From Alloalcanivorax marinus (GTDB lineage Bacteria > Pseudomonadota > Gammaproteobacteria > Pseudomonadales > Alcanivoracaceae), in NCBI RefSeq assembly GCF_016785095.1, contig NZ_JAEKJB010000013.1, positions 1 to 64,000 on the forward strand: DNA of 64,000 nucleotides, given 5' to 3'. This document shows positions 8,192 through 21,469 of this stretch, one piece after another. Made by a program: the position numbers and the translations under genes. How positions within the stretch are numbered: position 1 is the stretch's first letter; each line of letters starts with the position of its first letter. The notes under the pieces were generated by a model that saw nothing but the letters and a program-made list of their open reading frames with translations, did not search any database and had not been told where the DNA came from.

Positions 8192-9321
8192 GCGATTATT
8201 TGCGCGAGCGCTTCGAGGACGTGGATCTGACACCCGGCCAGGGCCGTATCAGCGCCACGATTTCCATCGGCCTGGGTCTGCTCGCCGTACTGGCCGGTTT
8301 CTGCTTCCTCTATCCGGAGCTTTTCACCACCCCGGAATTCCGCGGTTTCTACAATGCGACGGTGCTGCGCGGCGTGCTGTTCGCCGGTATCGCCGTGGCG
8401 TTCGTGGCCGGCTTCATCAGCGTGTTCCGGCACGCGGACCGGCGCTACGGGCTGGCCGGGATGGTGCTGGCCTGCATGGCGGCGCTGCTCGGGTCCGGGC
8501 GGCTGGATGTGCCGCCGGTGGACGGGCGCAGCCTGTATGCCGGCTTCGATTATTTCATTCTCACCCTGCTGGTGCTGGGGCTGGTGTTCATCCCGCTGGA
8601 GCGCATCTACCCCAAGGATCGGGATCAGCGGGTGCTGCGCCGGGGATGGATCACCGACATGAAGTATTTCCTGTTCAGCCACGTGGGCGTGCAGCTGATC
8701 AGCTTCTTCACGGTGATTCCGATCCAGGTGTTCCTGCACGACCATGTGCATCGCGGGTTTCAGCAATGGGTAGCGGCGCAGCCGTTATGGCTGCAGTTCC
8801 TGGAGTTGCTGGTGGTGGTGGACCTGGCCAGTTACTGGATTCACCGGGCTTTCCATGAGGTGCCCTGGTTGTGGAAATTCCACGCCGTGCACCACTCCAG
8901 CGAACGGCTGGACTGGATGGCCTCATCGCGGCTGCATCTGGTGGAGATTGTCGCCAACCGGTTCGCCGGCTATCTGCCGATCTTCGTGCTCGGGTTCGCG
9001 CCGTCGGCGGTGTACGCCTATCTGGTGTTCATTTCCTTCCATGCCATCTTTATTCACGCCAATGTACGCTTCCGCTTCCCGGTGGTGCGCTGGCTGATCG
9101 CCACGCCGGAGTTTCACCACTGGCACCATTCCTCGGAGGACGAGGCGGTGGACAAGAATTACGCCGCCTTCCTGCCGATCTACGACAAGCTGTTCGGCAC
9201 TCTGTTCATGCCCGATCGGCTGGCGGCCCGCTACGGCACCCGGGCCAGCACGCAAGTACCGGAAGGCGTGGTGCGGCAGTTTTCATTCCCGTTCCGCCGC
9301 GACAAAACGCCCCGCCCCTGA
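8188..9321 (+). CDS. Sterol desaturase / fatty acid hydroxylase family membrane protein
   Basis: A 377-residue polytopic membrane protein with the di-iron histidine clusters of the fatty acid hydroxylase superfamily: HRAFHEV, then HAVHHSSE, and HHWHHSSED near the C-terminus. Such enzymes use O2 and two iron atoms to hydroxylate or desaturate lipids; the substrate here cannot be told. Three or more membrane helices precede the catalytic region. The ATG overlaps the stop of the DUF4124 gene by four bases. It ends before a repeat and a bidirectional terminator. Confidence 0.88.
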   Translation: MSDYLRERFEDVDLTPGQGRISATISIGLGLLAVLAGFCFLYPELFTTPEFRGFYNATVLRGVLFAGIAVAFVAGFISVFRHADRRYGLAGMVLACMAALLGSGRLDVPPVDGRSLYAGFDYFILTLLVLGLVFIPLERIYPKDRDQRVLRRGWITDMKYFLFSHVGVQLISFFTVIPIQVFLHDHVHRGFQQWVAAQPLWLQFLELLVVVDLASYWIHRAFHEVPWLWKFHAVHHSSERLDWMASSRLHLVEIVANRFAGYLPIFVLGFAPSAVYAYLVFISFHAIFIHANVRFRFPVVRWLIATPEFHHWHHSSEDEAVDKNYAAFLPIYDKLFGTLFMPDRLAARYGTRASTQVPEGVVRQFSFPFRRDKTPRP

Positions 9322-9335
9322 TCGCCACTTGTTGT

Positions 9336-9362
9336 GTAGGAGCGACCGGGCGGCGTTCCTAC
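9336..9362. repeat. REP-like repeat variant, copy 2
   Basis: GTAGGAGCGACC at the left and GGCGTTCCTAC at the right form a hairpin (GTAGGA/TCCTAC plus inner pairs). The same variant, GTAGGAGCGACCGGGTGGCG, occurs at 14834. It lies between the convergent desaturase gene and clpB. Confidence 0.6.
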
Positions 9363-9385
9363 GAACCGGTCAGGGTGCGATCAAT

Positions 9386-9417
9386 AAAGAAGGGCCGGAT
9401 AATCCGGCCCTTCTTTT
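9386..9417. terminator. Bidirectional Rho-independent terminator
   Basis: GAAGGGCCGGAT and ATCCGGCCCTTC form a near-perfect stem, with T-rich tails on both strands. It serves the convergent desaturase gene (+) and clpB (-). Confidence 0.88.
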
Positions 9418-9435
9418 GTCCCCGGGGTGATGACC

Positions 9436-12024
<2,589 letters not shown>

Positions 12025-12105
12025 GAAACGTCTCTCCTTTCGCGCGCCATGGCGGCCCCGTCAGCGGCGACCGGCGCATGGCCGTCTGTTCAAAAACTGA
12101 ACTTA

Positions 12106-12133
12106 AAATGCGGTCTTACGTGAAGGTTTCAAG
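12106..12133 (-). promoter_or_regulatory. Sigma-32 (RpoH) heat-shock promoter of clpB
   Basis: The minus strand has CTTGAAA (12127-12133), 13 bases, then CCGCATTT (12106-12113). The sigma-32 consensus is CTTGAAA, 13-14 bases, CCCCATNT. It matches at all but one position and lies 82 bases before the clpB ATG. Confidence 0.85.
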
Positions 12134-12170
12134 AGGCGGGACAGCGGATATTGATCGACGTCAAGAGCGA

Positions 12171-12920
12171 TCAGGCCGGCGCCAGCCAGATCAGGCTGGC
12201 GAAGCGACCGGTCTGCCCTTCGGCGCGATAGGAATAGAAATGATCCGGGTCGGAGGCGGTGCAATGCTCCCCGCCCGACACGTCCTCCACGCCGGCGGCG
12301 TTGAGAGCCAGGGTGGCGGCATAGGCCAGGGAAAAGCGCCAGTGCCCGGGCTGGCTGTCGCGGCGGAACGCGCCCCAGTACTCGGCACCCAGGTCGATAA
12401 AGGCGCGGTGCACGTCCTCGCCCACCTGATAGGCCTGCTCGGAGATCGCCGGCCCCAGCCAGGCCGAAAGCGGCTCGCCGTCCGGCGCCAGGGTGGCCAC
12501 GGCACGGCCCAGGATGCCGGCGTGCAAACCGCGCCATCCGGCGTGCACCGCCGCCACGGCGCCGCCATCGGCACGCGCCAGCAGCACCGGCAGGCAGTCG
12601 GCGGTGAGTACCACGCAGGGCCAGCCGGCTTCACTGGTCCAGACGCCGTCGGCGCGCACATCCGTCTCGCCGGCACGAATCACCCGATCACCGTGGACCT
12701 GCTGTAACCAGGCCGGAGGATGGTCGGTGCCCAGCAACTTGTGCACATGGCGGCGGGCTTGCTCCACCCGATCCGCCTCGTCACCACAGTTCATGCCCAG
12801 GTTGAAGCCGTGCCAGGGCGGCGGCGAATGGCGGCCAAGACGCGTGGTCACCACGGCGCGAACGCGGGGGTGAGGATGCCATTCCGGGCGCAGCCACTGA
12901 TTGATGTCAGGCAGCGTCAT
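12171..12920 (-). CDS. pgeF: Peptidoglycan editing factor PgeF (laccase-domain, YfiH family)
   Basis: A 249-residue YfiH-family protein. The family removes mis-incorporated residues from cell-wall precursors and has also been reported to act on purine nucleosides. Visible signatures are NCGDEADRV, LTADCLPVLL and VHAGWRGLHAG, which supply the Cys and His metal ligands. Its start overlaps the rluD stop by four bases (ATGA). The order rluD-pgeF-clpB is conserved in gammaproteobacteria. Confidence 0.93.
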   Translation of the reverse strand: MTLPDINQWLRPEWHPHPRVRAVVTTRLGRHSPPPWHGFNLGMNCGDEADRVEQARRHVHKLLGTDHPPAWLQQVHGDRVIRAGETDVRADGVWTSEAGWPCVVLTADCLPVLLARADGGAVAAVHAGWRGLHAGILGRAVATLAPDGEPLSAWLGPAISEQAYQVGEDVHRAFIDLGAEYWGAFRRDSQPGHWRFSLAYAATLALNAAGVEDVSGGEHCTASDPDHFYSYRAEGQTGRFASLIWLAPA

Positions 12921-13888
12921 GGTGCCTCCCGGTCCGCCTCCAGGGCCTGGATCAATGCCTGGTAGTCCGCCGGCAACGGGGACTCGAATTCCATGTATTC
13001 GCCGCTCGCCGGGTGCACCAGCCCCAGTTTGCGGGCATGCAGGGCCTGGCGTGGGAAGCGCCGCAGGGCCTCGCGCAGCTCCTCACTGGCGCCGGCGGGC
13101 AGCTTGAGACGGCCACCGTAAAGCGGGTCGCCCACCAGCGGGTAGCGGCGGTACGCCAGATGCACGCGGATCTGGTGGGTGCGGCCGGTTTCCAGGCGCA
13201 CCTGCACCCGGGTGTGCGCCCGGTAGCGGTCCAGCACCCGGTAGTGGGTCACCGCGTTCTTGCCGCCGTGCTCCAGCACCGCCTGGCGTTTCCGGTCCAC
13301 CGGATGGCGCCCCATGGGCGCGTCCACGGTGCCGCCGCCGGTCATCACTCCCACGGCCACCGCCTCGTATTCCCGGTACAGGCTCTTGTCCTGGAGCTGG
13401 GCCACCAGGCCGGTGTGCGCTTCCACGGAACGGGCCACTACCATCAGACCGGTGGTATCCCGGTCCAGGCGGTGGACGATGCCCGCCCTGGGCAGGCTGG
13501 AAAGGCGCTCATCCAGGTGCAGGAGTCCGTTGAGCAGGGTGCCGTCTGCATGACCCGCGGCCGGGTGCACCACCAGCCCGGCGGGCTTGTCGATGACGAT
13601 CAGGTCCTCGTCCTGGTAGACCACCGGCAGTTCGATGGCCTGGGGCTGGTCGTCGATCTCCGGTTCCAGCTCCACCGCCAGGGTCAGGGCCTCGCCGCCA
13701 AGCAGCTTGTCCTTGGGCCGCGCGACGCGTCCGTCGACGGTAAGCGCGCCTTCCTTGATCCAGTTTTGCAGCCGCGATCGGGAGAAGCCGTCGAACAGTT
13801 CGGCGGCGGCCTGATCCAGCCTTGACCCGGCGTACTGATCGCCCACCTCCTCGGTGCGCTGAATTTTCTCGCCGCCAAGATGTCCCAT
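12917..13888 (-). CDS. rluD: 23S rRNA pseudouridine synthase RluD
   Basis: A 323-residue pseudouridine synthase that makes pseudouridines 1911/1915/1917 in helix 69 of 23S rRNA (family knowledge). An N-terminal S4-like RNA-binding domain (about 20-75) precedes the catalytic domain with HRLDRDTTG; Asp142 is the expected nucleophile. The ATG at 13888 gives the family's usual length. An in-frame upstream extension of 118 residues runs antisense to bamD and is rejected. It is divergent from bamD, the standard arrangement. Confidence 0.95.
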   Translation of the reverse strand: MGHLGGEKIQRTEEVGDQYAGSRLDQAAAELFDGFSRSRLQNWIKEGALTVDGRVARPKDKLLGGEALTLAVELEPEIDDQPQAIELPVVYQDEDLIVIDKPAGLVVHPAAGHADGTLLNGLLHLDERLSSLPRAGIVHRLDRDTTGLMVVARSVEAHTGLVAQLQDKSLYREYEAVAVGVMTGGGTVDAPMGRHPVDRKRQAVLEHGGKNAVTHYRVLDRYRAHTRVQVRLETGRTHQIRVHLAYRRYPLVGDPLYGGRLKLPAGASEELREALRRFPRQALHARKLGLVHPASGEYMEFESPLPADYQALIQALEADREAP

Positions 13889-13945
13889 AGTCCGACCTGT
13901 GATTACAATAGGCGCTCCATTGTACCCCGTCGTACCGAGGAAAAA

Positions 13946-14764
13946 ATGCCGAGACTGATTTGGCCCCTGCTGGCCGCCCTGCTGCTGAGCGCCTGCGCCA
14001 GCAAGCCGGAGGAAAGCCCGGAACGCACCGAGGCGGCCCAATACCGCGAGGCCCAGGACGCCATGGACTCCAACAACTACCTGACGGCCATCGACCGGCT
14101 CAAGGAACTGGAGGCCCGCTTCCCCTATGGCCGCTACGCGGAGCAGGCCCAGCTGGACCTGATTTACGCCCACTTCCGCTCCCAGGAATACCCGGAAACC
14201 GTGGTCGCCGCCCAGCGCTTCATGCGCAGCTATCCGGCCCATCCGCGCCTGGATTACGCGCTGTACATGCGCGGGCTGGCCAATTTCTACATGGAACGGG
14301 GCTTCTTCGATTCCTTCATGAGCACCGACAAGTCCTCCCGGGACCTGGGCTCCGCCCGGGACGCCTTCGAGGATTTCGAGCGGCTGGTGACGCGCTTCCC
14401 GGACAGCGAATACGCCCCGGATGCCCGTTCACGCATGGTGTTCATCCGCAATGAGATGGCCCGCCACGAGCTTCACGCCGCCCGTTACTATGCCCGACGC
14501 GGCGCCTACATCGCCGCCATCAACCGGGCCCAGTACGTGGTGCAGCACTATCAGCGCACGCCGATGGTGCCGGAAGCCCTGGCGATCATGGTGGAAGGCT
14601 ATGAGCGGCTGGACCGGCCGGAGTTGGCCGACAAAAGCCGCCGCGCCCTGGCCGAGAGCTGGCCGGACAGTGAGTACCTGGACGATGACGGCCAGGTCAA
14701 TCTGGCCTGGTGGCCCAGCGAGCACAAGGGTCTGCTGAGCCTGCTGACCTTCGATCTGCTCTGA
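13946..14764 (+). CDS. bamD: Outer membrane assembly lipoprotein BamD
   Basis: An essential lipoprotein of the BAM complex that inserts beta-barrel proteins into the outer membrane. It has 272 residues with a lipoprotein signal ending in the lipobox LLSAC. TPR-like repeats are visible (YREAQDAMDSNNYLTAIDRL, then the ALYMRGLANF and RFPDSEYAPDAR segments). The ATG at 13946 follows GAGG and starts the signal peptide; an in-frame upstream start is not needed. It is divergent from rluD, as in Pseudomonas and E. coli. Confidence 0.96.
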   Translation: MPRLIWPLLAALLLSACASKPEESPERTEAAQYREAQDAMDSNNYLTAIDRLKELEARFPYGRYAEQAQLDLIYAHFRSQEYPETVVAAQRFMRSYPAHPRLDYALYMRGLANFYMERGFFDSFMSTDKSSRDLGSARDAFEDFERLVTRFPDSEYAPDARSRMVFIRNEMARHELHAARYYARRGAYIAAINRAQYVVQHYQRTPMVPEALAIMVEGYERLDRPELADKSRRALAESWPDSEYLDDDGQVNLAWWPSEHKGLLSLLTFDLL

Positions 14765-14770
14765 ACCCTT

Positions 14771-14870
14771 TCGCGGCTAAAGCCGCCCCTACGGCGCGCG
14801 GCTGAAGCCGCTCCTACGTCGAATCCACCGGCCGTAGGAGCGACCGGGTGGCGTTCCGCTTCAGTCGCGA
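14771..14870. repeat. REP-like repeat cluster, copies 3-5
   Basis: Two direct copies, TCGCGGCTAAAGCCGCCCC at 14771 and CGCGGCTGAAGCCGCTCC at 14797, are followed by an inverted variant GTAGGAGCGACCGGGTGGCG at 14834 that ends in GCTTCAGTCGCGA. Each copy folds on its own (GCGGCT/AGCCGC). The cluster fills the space between the convergent bamD and nadE genes. Confidence 0.8.
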
Positions 14871-14874
14871 TGCC

Positions 14875-16500
14875 TCAATCCCCGGGCCGCCAGCCGTTGG
14901 TGATCGGGTAACGCCGGTCCTTGCCGAACGCCCGACGACTGACCCGGGGCCCCACCGCCGCCTGCCGGCGCTTGTACTCGTTGCGGTCGGTGAGCTTCAC
15001 CACCCGGTACACGGTGTCCCGGTCGAAGCCGTCGCGGATCACCGCCTCGGCGCTCATGTCCTGCTCCACGTAGCGCTCCAGAATGGCATCCAGCTCGTCG
15101 TAACCGGGCAGTGAGTCGGCGTCCACCTGGTCCGGCGCCAGTTCCGCCGACGGCGGCCGGGTGATCACCCGTTCGGGGATAATCTCGGTGCCCGCCTGCT
15201 GATTGCGCCAGCGGGCAATACGGTAGACCGAGGTCTTGAACACATCCTTGAGCACTGAAAAGCCGCCGGCCATGTCGCCGTAAAGGGTGGCGTAACCCAC
15301 CGCCATCTCGCTCTTGTTGCCGGTGGTGAGCACCACCGAGCCATTCTTGTTCGACAACGCCATCAACAGCACACCCCGGCAGCGGGCCTGCAGGTTCTCT
15401 TCGGCGGTGTCGGTGGGCAGGCCGGCGAAGGCATCATCAAGGATTTCCATGAAGCCGTTGAACGCCGACTCGATGGGAAGCACCCGGTAGTGAACCCGCA
15501 GGGTACGCGCCTGCCGCTCGGCGTCCTCGATGCTCATTTGGGCGGTGTAGCGGAAGGGCATCATCACCGCTTCCACCCGCTCCGGTCCCAGGGCATCCAC
15601 CGCCACCGCCAGGGTGAGCGCCGAATCGATGCCACCGGACAGCCCCAGCAGGGCGCCTTTGAAGCCGTTCTTGTTGACGTAATCCCGGGTCGCCAGCACC
15701 AGGGCGCGGTACAGGCTCTCGTCGCCTTCCGGCGCCGGCAGCATCTCACCGTGAACGCGCGGCACGCCGCCGTCCTGATCCAGGTCCAGGGGCACCAGCC
15801 CCTCCTCGAAGCTGGCCCCCTGCACGCGCCGCTCGCCGTTGGCGTCCACGGCGAACGAGGCACCGTCGAACACCAGTTCGTCCTGGCCGCCCACCAGATT
15901 GCAGTAGAATACCGGCAGACCGGTTTCCCGGGCGCGGGCGGCGACCTGCTCGTAGCGTTCGTCGAGCTTGCCGAGCCGGAACGGCGAGGCATTCAGATTA
16001 ATCAGGCAGGTGGCGCCGGCTTCGGCGGCGGACGCCGCCGGGCCCTGGAACCAGATGTCCTCGCAGATGGTCAGGCCCAGCTTCTCACCGCCCAGTTCAA
16101 AGACACAGGGCTGATCCCCTGCCTGGAAATAGCGCTTCTCGTCGAACACCCGGTAATTGGGCAGGCAGCGTTTGAAGTACTCATGGCGGGGCCGGCTCTC
16201 ACCGGGGAACAGAACCCCGGCGGCATTGCGGCGAATACCGTTGCGCACCGCCGGATAACCGAGCACCACCGGCACCGGAATCTCCGCGCCAATGGCGGCC
16301 AGTGCCTCATCGATACGGGTGTTGAGGCTCGGACGCAGCAGCAGATCCTCCGGCGGATAGCCGGTGAGCATCAGTTCCGGGAACATCACCAGTTCAGCGC
16401 CCAGCAGGTTGCGGGCTTCGCGGGTGGCCGCCACCACCGCGCCGGCGTTGCCTTCGATGTCCCCCACCAGCGGGTTACGCTGGGCCATTACGAGTCGCAT
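14875..16500 (-). CDS. nadE: Glutamine-dependent NAD+ synthetase
   Basis: A 541-residue two-domain enzyme that amidates nicotinate adenine dinucleotide to NAD+. The N-terminal nitrilase-type glutaminase domain shows the triad Glu42 (FPELMLTGYP), Lys110 (YFKRCLPNY) and Cys146 (TICEDIWF). The C-terminal ATP-pyrophosphatase domain has LGLSGGIDSALT. It is therefore the glutamine-using form, not the short ammonia-dependent one. The gene converges with bamD and is divergent from the small gene at 16578. Confidence 0.96.
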   Translation of the reverse strand: MRLVMAQRNPLVGDIEGNAGAVVAATREARNLLGAELVMFPELMLTGYPPEDLLLRPSLNTRIDEALAAIGAEIPVPVVLGYPAVRNGIRRNAAGVLFPGESRPRHEYFKRCLPNYRVFDEKRYFQAGDQPCVFELGGEKLGLTICEDIWFQGPAASAAEAGATCLINLNASPFRLGKLDERYEQVAARARETGLPVFYCNLVGGQDELVFDGASFAVDANGERRVQGASFEEGLVPLDLDQDGGVPRVHGEMLPAPEGDESLYRALVLATRDYVNKNGFKGALLGLSGGIDSALTLAVAVDALGPERVEAVMMPFRYTAQMSIEDAERQARTLRVHYRVLPIESAFNGFMEILDDAFAGLPTDTAEENLQARCRGVLLMALSNKNGSVVLTTGNKSEMAVGYATLYGDMAGGFSVLKDVFKTSVYRIARWRNQQAGTEIIPERVITRPPSAELAPDQVDADSLPGYDELDAILERYVEQDMSAEAVIRDGFDRDTVYRVVKLTDRNEYKRRQAAVGPRVSRRAFGKDRRYPITNGWRPGD

Positions 16501-16577
16501 AGTACCGCCTTTTCTCCGTGGAGCGGTGATTGTACTCTGTAGCCGCCTGACCTTGCACAGGCGTCTGGGAGAACCTT

Positions 16578-16832
16578 ATGGGGTTGATTCGGCTGCTTAT
16601 TCTGGCGGCACTGGTGTACCTGGTGTGGCGTTTCGCCAAACGCCTGCTGGCCGCCACCAACGGCGGTGACGACCAACGTCCGGCGCGCTCCGCGGAGCCG
16701 CGCGGCGAAACCATGATCCGCTGCCAGCAGTGCGGTCTCCATGTGCCCGAGCGGGAAGCATTCAAGCACCGGGGCCTGGGTTTTTGTTCCCAGGAGCACC
16801 AGCGCCAGTATCTGGAACACCATGAGCCCTAG
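16578..16832 (+). CDS. PP0621-family small membrane protein with a Cys-rich tail
   Basis: An 84-residue protein with one N-terminal membrane helix (LIRLLILAALVYLVWRF). A C-terminal zinc-ribbon-like motif, CQQCG...GFCSQEH, carries three Cys and nearby His. This matches the PP0621 family, often found immediately before pilS in Pseudomonas relatives. AGAACC-type RBS and ATG are clear. The pilS start lies inside its last codons (11-base overlap). The role is unknown; linkage suggests a pilus-signalling or envelope role, which is inference. Confidence 0.82.
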   Translation: MGLIRLLILAALVYLVWRFAKRLLAATNGGDDQRPARSAEPRGETMIRCQQCGLHVPEREAFKHRGLGFCSQEHQRQYLEHHEP

Positions 16833-18372
16833 CTGGACGCCGGCGCGCATTTATAATCTTTACCGCATCGTCATCGCCACGGTGCTACTGGCCTCGTTCT
16901 ATCTGAGCGACCGCACGGTGATCGGTCAGTATCTGCCGGTCCTGTTCGAAGCCACCGTGATCGGCTACCTGATACTCACCCTGCTGTCCTCGCTGATGGA
17001 CTACGCGCGGCCCGCGCGCAAGCCCGCCTGGGCCCAGCCGGTGGCCCTGGTGATCGATGTGCTGGTGCTGGGATTGGTGGTGCATGCCAACGGCGGCCTG
17101 GAAGGCGGCCTGGCGGTGCTGCTGCTGGTCAACGTGGCCGGCGGCAACATCCTGCTGCGCGGCCGGCTGGGCTTCCTGATCGCGGCCCTGGCCACGCTGA
17201 CGGTGATGTTCGAGCAATTCTACTTCGCCATCCAGACCAGCGACGGAGCCCCGTTCCAACTGACCGAAGCCGGCCTGCTGGGCATCGCCTTCTTCATGGT
17301 ATCGCTGATCATCCAGCAGATCGCCGAGCGCCTGGAGCGCAGCGAAGGCATCGCGGCCCGCCAACGGGTGGCGATCCAGCGCCTGGAGGCGCTCAACCAG
17401 CAGATCGTGGCGCGCATGCGGACCGGGGTAATGGTGTTTGATGAAGTCCAACGGGTGCTGCAGTCCAACCCGTCGGCGGATGCCTTCTTCGGTATCGTCA
17501 TGGCCGGCCAGCACCTTCCCGAATCGCTGAGGGAACGCTACCACCACTGGCAGGCGGCGCCCCACATAGCGCCGGCGCCGTTCCGTCCCTCCCGCCAATC
17601 GCCGGAAGTGAGCGCCCGCTTCGCGGCCATGGACACCGGCCACGAGAACCTCACCCTGGTGTTCCTGGAAGACACCGCCCACATCGCCCAGGAGGCCCAG
17701 CAACTCAACCTGGCCTCCCTGGGGCGGCTCTCGGCCACCCTGGCCCACGAAATCCGCAACCCGCTGAGCGCCATTAGCCACGCCACCGAGTTGCTTGGCG
17801 AGGCGGACGCATCCCCCGAGGACGCGCGCCTTCTGAGCATCATTCGCAAGCACGTGCAACGGGTGAACGGCATCATCAGCGATGTGCTTGATCTGTCCCG
17901 CCGTCCGCGTGGCCAGGCGGCCCGTTTTTCCCTGGCCGAGGCCCTCGGCGACATCGTTGCCGGCTGGCATCAACGCGGCCCGGGCTTTGAGCGTCTGATG
18001 CTGGCCCCAGGCGACACCGAGGTGGCGGTGCGCTTCGACCGCAACCAGTTCGTCCAGGTCCTGGACAACCTGATCGGCAATGCCTTTCAACACGGCGGCG
18101 ACGCGCTTTCCGTGACCCTGGCCTACGGCGTGCATCCTCGTACCGGCCTGCCCTGGGTCACGATCACCGACGACGGCCCCGGCGTGCCCGAAGAGGCCCG
18201 CGCCCATTTGTTCGAGCCGTTCTATACCACCAGCGATCAGGGCAACGGCCTGGGACTGTATGTGTGCCGCCAGTTGTGCCAGGCCAATCAGGCCACCCTC
18301 GACCATGAGGACGCCCAACCGGGCGCCCGCTTTGTGATAACCTGTGCGCACCCGGATCGGCAGTTTCAATAA
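16822..18372 (+). CDS. pilS: Sensor histidine kinase PilS
   Basis: A 516-residue membrane kinase that senses pilin levels in the inner membrane and phosphorylates PilR, setting pilA transcription. In order: about six N-terminal membrane helices (residues 10-170), a PAS-like linker (190-270), a HisKA domain with ATLAHEIRNPLS (His309), and a HATPase domain with DNLIGNAF, DDGPGVP and GNGLGLY. The ATG at 16822 overlaps the upstream gene. pilR follows after two bases. Confidence 0.93.
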   Translation: MSPSWTPARIYNLYRIVIATVLLASFYLSDRTVIGQYLPVLFEATVIGYLILTLLSSLMDYARPARKPAWAQPVALVIDVLVLGLVVHANGGLEGGLAVLLLVNVAGGNILLRGRLGFLIAALATLTVMFEQFYFAIQTSDGAPFQLTEAGLLGIAFFMVSLIIQQIAERLERSEGIAARQRVAIQRLEALNQQIVARMRTGVMVFDEVQRVLQSNPSADAFFGIVMAGQHLPESLRERYHHWQAAPHIAPAPFRPSRQSPEVSARFAAMDTGHENLTLVFLEDTAHIAQEAQQLNLASLGRLSATLAHEIRNPLSAISHATELLGEADASPEDARLLSIIRKHVQRVNGIISDVLDLSRRPRGQAARFSLAEALGDIVAGWHQRGPGFERLMLAPGDTEVAVRFDRNQFVQVLDNLIGNAFQHGGDALSVTLAYGVHPRTGLPWVTITDDGPGVPEEARAHLFEPFYTTSDQGNGLGLYVCRQLCQANQATLDHEDAQPGARFVITCAHPDRQFQ

Positions 18373-18374
18373 CC

Positions 18375-19726
<1,352 letters not shown>

Positions 19727-19754
<28 letters not shown>

Positions 19755-20806
19755 TCCGCCGGGTCCAGGAACGGCGTTTCGCCGTTCATCAACTGCACCA
19801 GGAATTCCGCACTGGCCGGCGCCGACACCAACCCATTGCGGTGATGGCCCACGGCGGCGAACACGCCGTGGGTGCCGGGTACTTCCCCCAGATAGGGCCA
19901 GTCCCGGCCGCAACCGGGCCGCACCCCCGCCCAATGGTGCTCGGGGGGCAGATCCGCCAACGCCGGCAGGATCGAGGCCGCCATGGCCTCCAGGCGGCGT
20001 CGCCCCTCCTCCGTGGGTTCGGTGGACGCGTCGCCTTCCTTCAGGGTTGAACCGGCCAGCACGGCGCCATCGGCACGGGGAATCAGATAGCCGTTTTCCG
20101 TCAGCACGATGGACGGCACCTGCCCTGGCGCCAGCCGATACAACAGCATCTCGCCCTTGGCCGGGAAGAGCGGCACCGACACCCCCAAGGGGGCCAGCAG
20201 CGACGGACTCCAGGCCCCGGCGCTGATCAGCACCGACGGCGCGGCCAGGCGCTCACCGCCGGCCAGCACCACGGTGGCGCCCCGCCCCTCTGGTTCCACG
20301 GCCACCGCCCGATCCTCCACGCGCCGGACGCCCTGGTCCGCCAGCCGCGCCCGCAGCGCCTTGAGAAGACGCGGGTTACGGATGTTGCCCACCTCCGGAA
20401 ACCAGACGCCGTCGCGATCCTCCGCGGCTGGCCACGCAGCGGCCAGGGCACGCGGCTCGCAGCGCTGGCGCCAGTCCCGAGCCCAATCCAGAGCGCTCTC
20501 GCGCTCCGCCCCGGTGGCTTCCACCCAGAGGCCGCTGTCGCACAGATCGTCGTGCCGCAATCCGGCGTAGCCGGCCAGCCTGGACACCAGCTCCCGGTAG
20601 CGGGCCGGACCATCGGCGGTGAGACGGTTCATTGCATCGGGATAGCGCCACGCGAACAGCGGCGCGAGGATGCCGCCGCCGGCCCAGGACGCCGGGGGAT
20701 GGGACGCCGGTGCATCCACCAACGTCACCCGCCGGCCACGATCAGTGTGCGACAACGCCGACAACAATCCGACGATTCCACCACCGATGATGAGTACATC
20801 AGCCAT
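19727..20806 (-). CDS. thiO: Glycine oxidase ThiO
   Basis: A FAD-dependent oxidase of the DAO family, 359 residues. It oxidises glycine to the imine used in thiazole (thiamine) synthesis. The FAD motif GGGIVG begins at residue 8 and the C-terminal segment has WAGVRPGCGRDWPYLG. The ATG at 20806 places the Rossmann strand right at the N-terminus; an 18-residue upstream extension is unlikely. It sits between pilR and fimT, as in Pseudomonas. A broader D-amino-acid oxidase activity is possible. Confidence 0.86.
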
Positions 20807-20959
20807 AGCATTCCGAGGGTTCTGGATGACAGGAAGGCCAGCAAAGGTAACACAGAGCAACGCCCCTCGGGGACGTAAACTGAAACCGGATATGGATAAC
20901 CACCGGGATCTTGCCCCGGATCAAAGCGATGGCGCCGACCGGCGCCCCAGGAGGATGAC

Positions 20960-21469
20960 ATGGACGTCACGGGTACGCCGCCGAGAGGTTTTACCCTGGT
21001 GGAAAGCCTCACCGCCCTGGCGGTGGCGGTGATTCTGCTCAGCGCCGGGCATTACGTCAGCCGTGATCTGCTGCCCCGGCAGCGGGTGGTGGCCGCCAGC
21101 AACCAGGTGCTGGGCCTGATTCAACGCGCCCGCGCCCGAGCCTTCACCCATGGGCCAACACTATTGTGTGATGGTAACAGCCAATGTGATCGTTTCGACG
21201 TCACCGACCACCTTGTGGTTGCCGGCGACGCCGACGGCGATGGCCGCATCCGCCCGGCGGATGTGGTGGAACAACTCAAACTGCCCGCCGGCACCACCCT
21301 GGAATGGCGGCGCTTTCGCGGCCAGGCGCTACGCTATGGCCGGCTCGGCAACCTGTACTACCAGAACGGACACTTCCTGATCTGCAATCAGGGGCAGGCG
21401 CGGCGCATCGTCATGACGGTCATGGGCACTGCCCGCATCGAACCGGACGCAGGCAGCCGCTGCCCCTGA
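20960..21469 (+). CDS. fimT: Type IV minor pilin FimT (GspH/FimT family)
   Basis: A 169-residue prepilin. The type III signal is RGFTLVESLTALAV, with cleavage after Gly and the conserved Glu at mature position 5. The GspH/FimT domain follows. FimT proteins have been linked to DNA uptake in related bacteria. It is the only pilin gene here on the plus strand, divergent from thiO. Its stop directly abuts the stop of pilE (TGATCA), leaving no intergenic base. Confidence 0.85.
   Translation: MDVTGTPPRGFTLVESLTALAVAVILLSAGHYVSRDLLPRQRVVAASNQVLGLIQRARARAFTHGPTLLCDGNSQCDRFDVTDHLVVAGDADGDGRIRPADVVEQLKLPAGTTLEWRRFRGQALRYGRLGNLYYQNGHFLICNQGQARRIVMTVMGTARIEPDAGSRCP

Noticed and set aside
13889..14242. 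An N-terminal extension of RluD by 118 residues
   Set aside because: It is antisense to bamD, unlike any RluD, and the ATG at 13888 gives the normal length.
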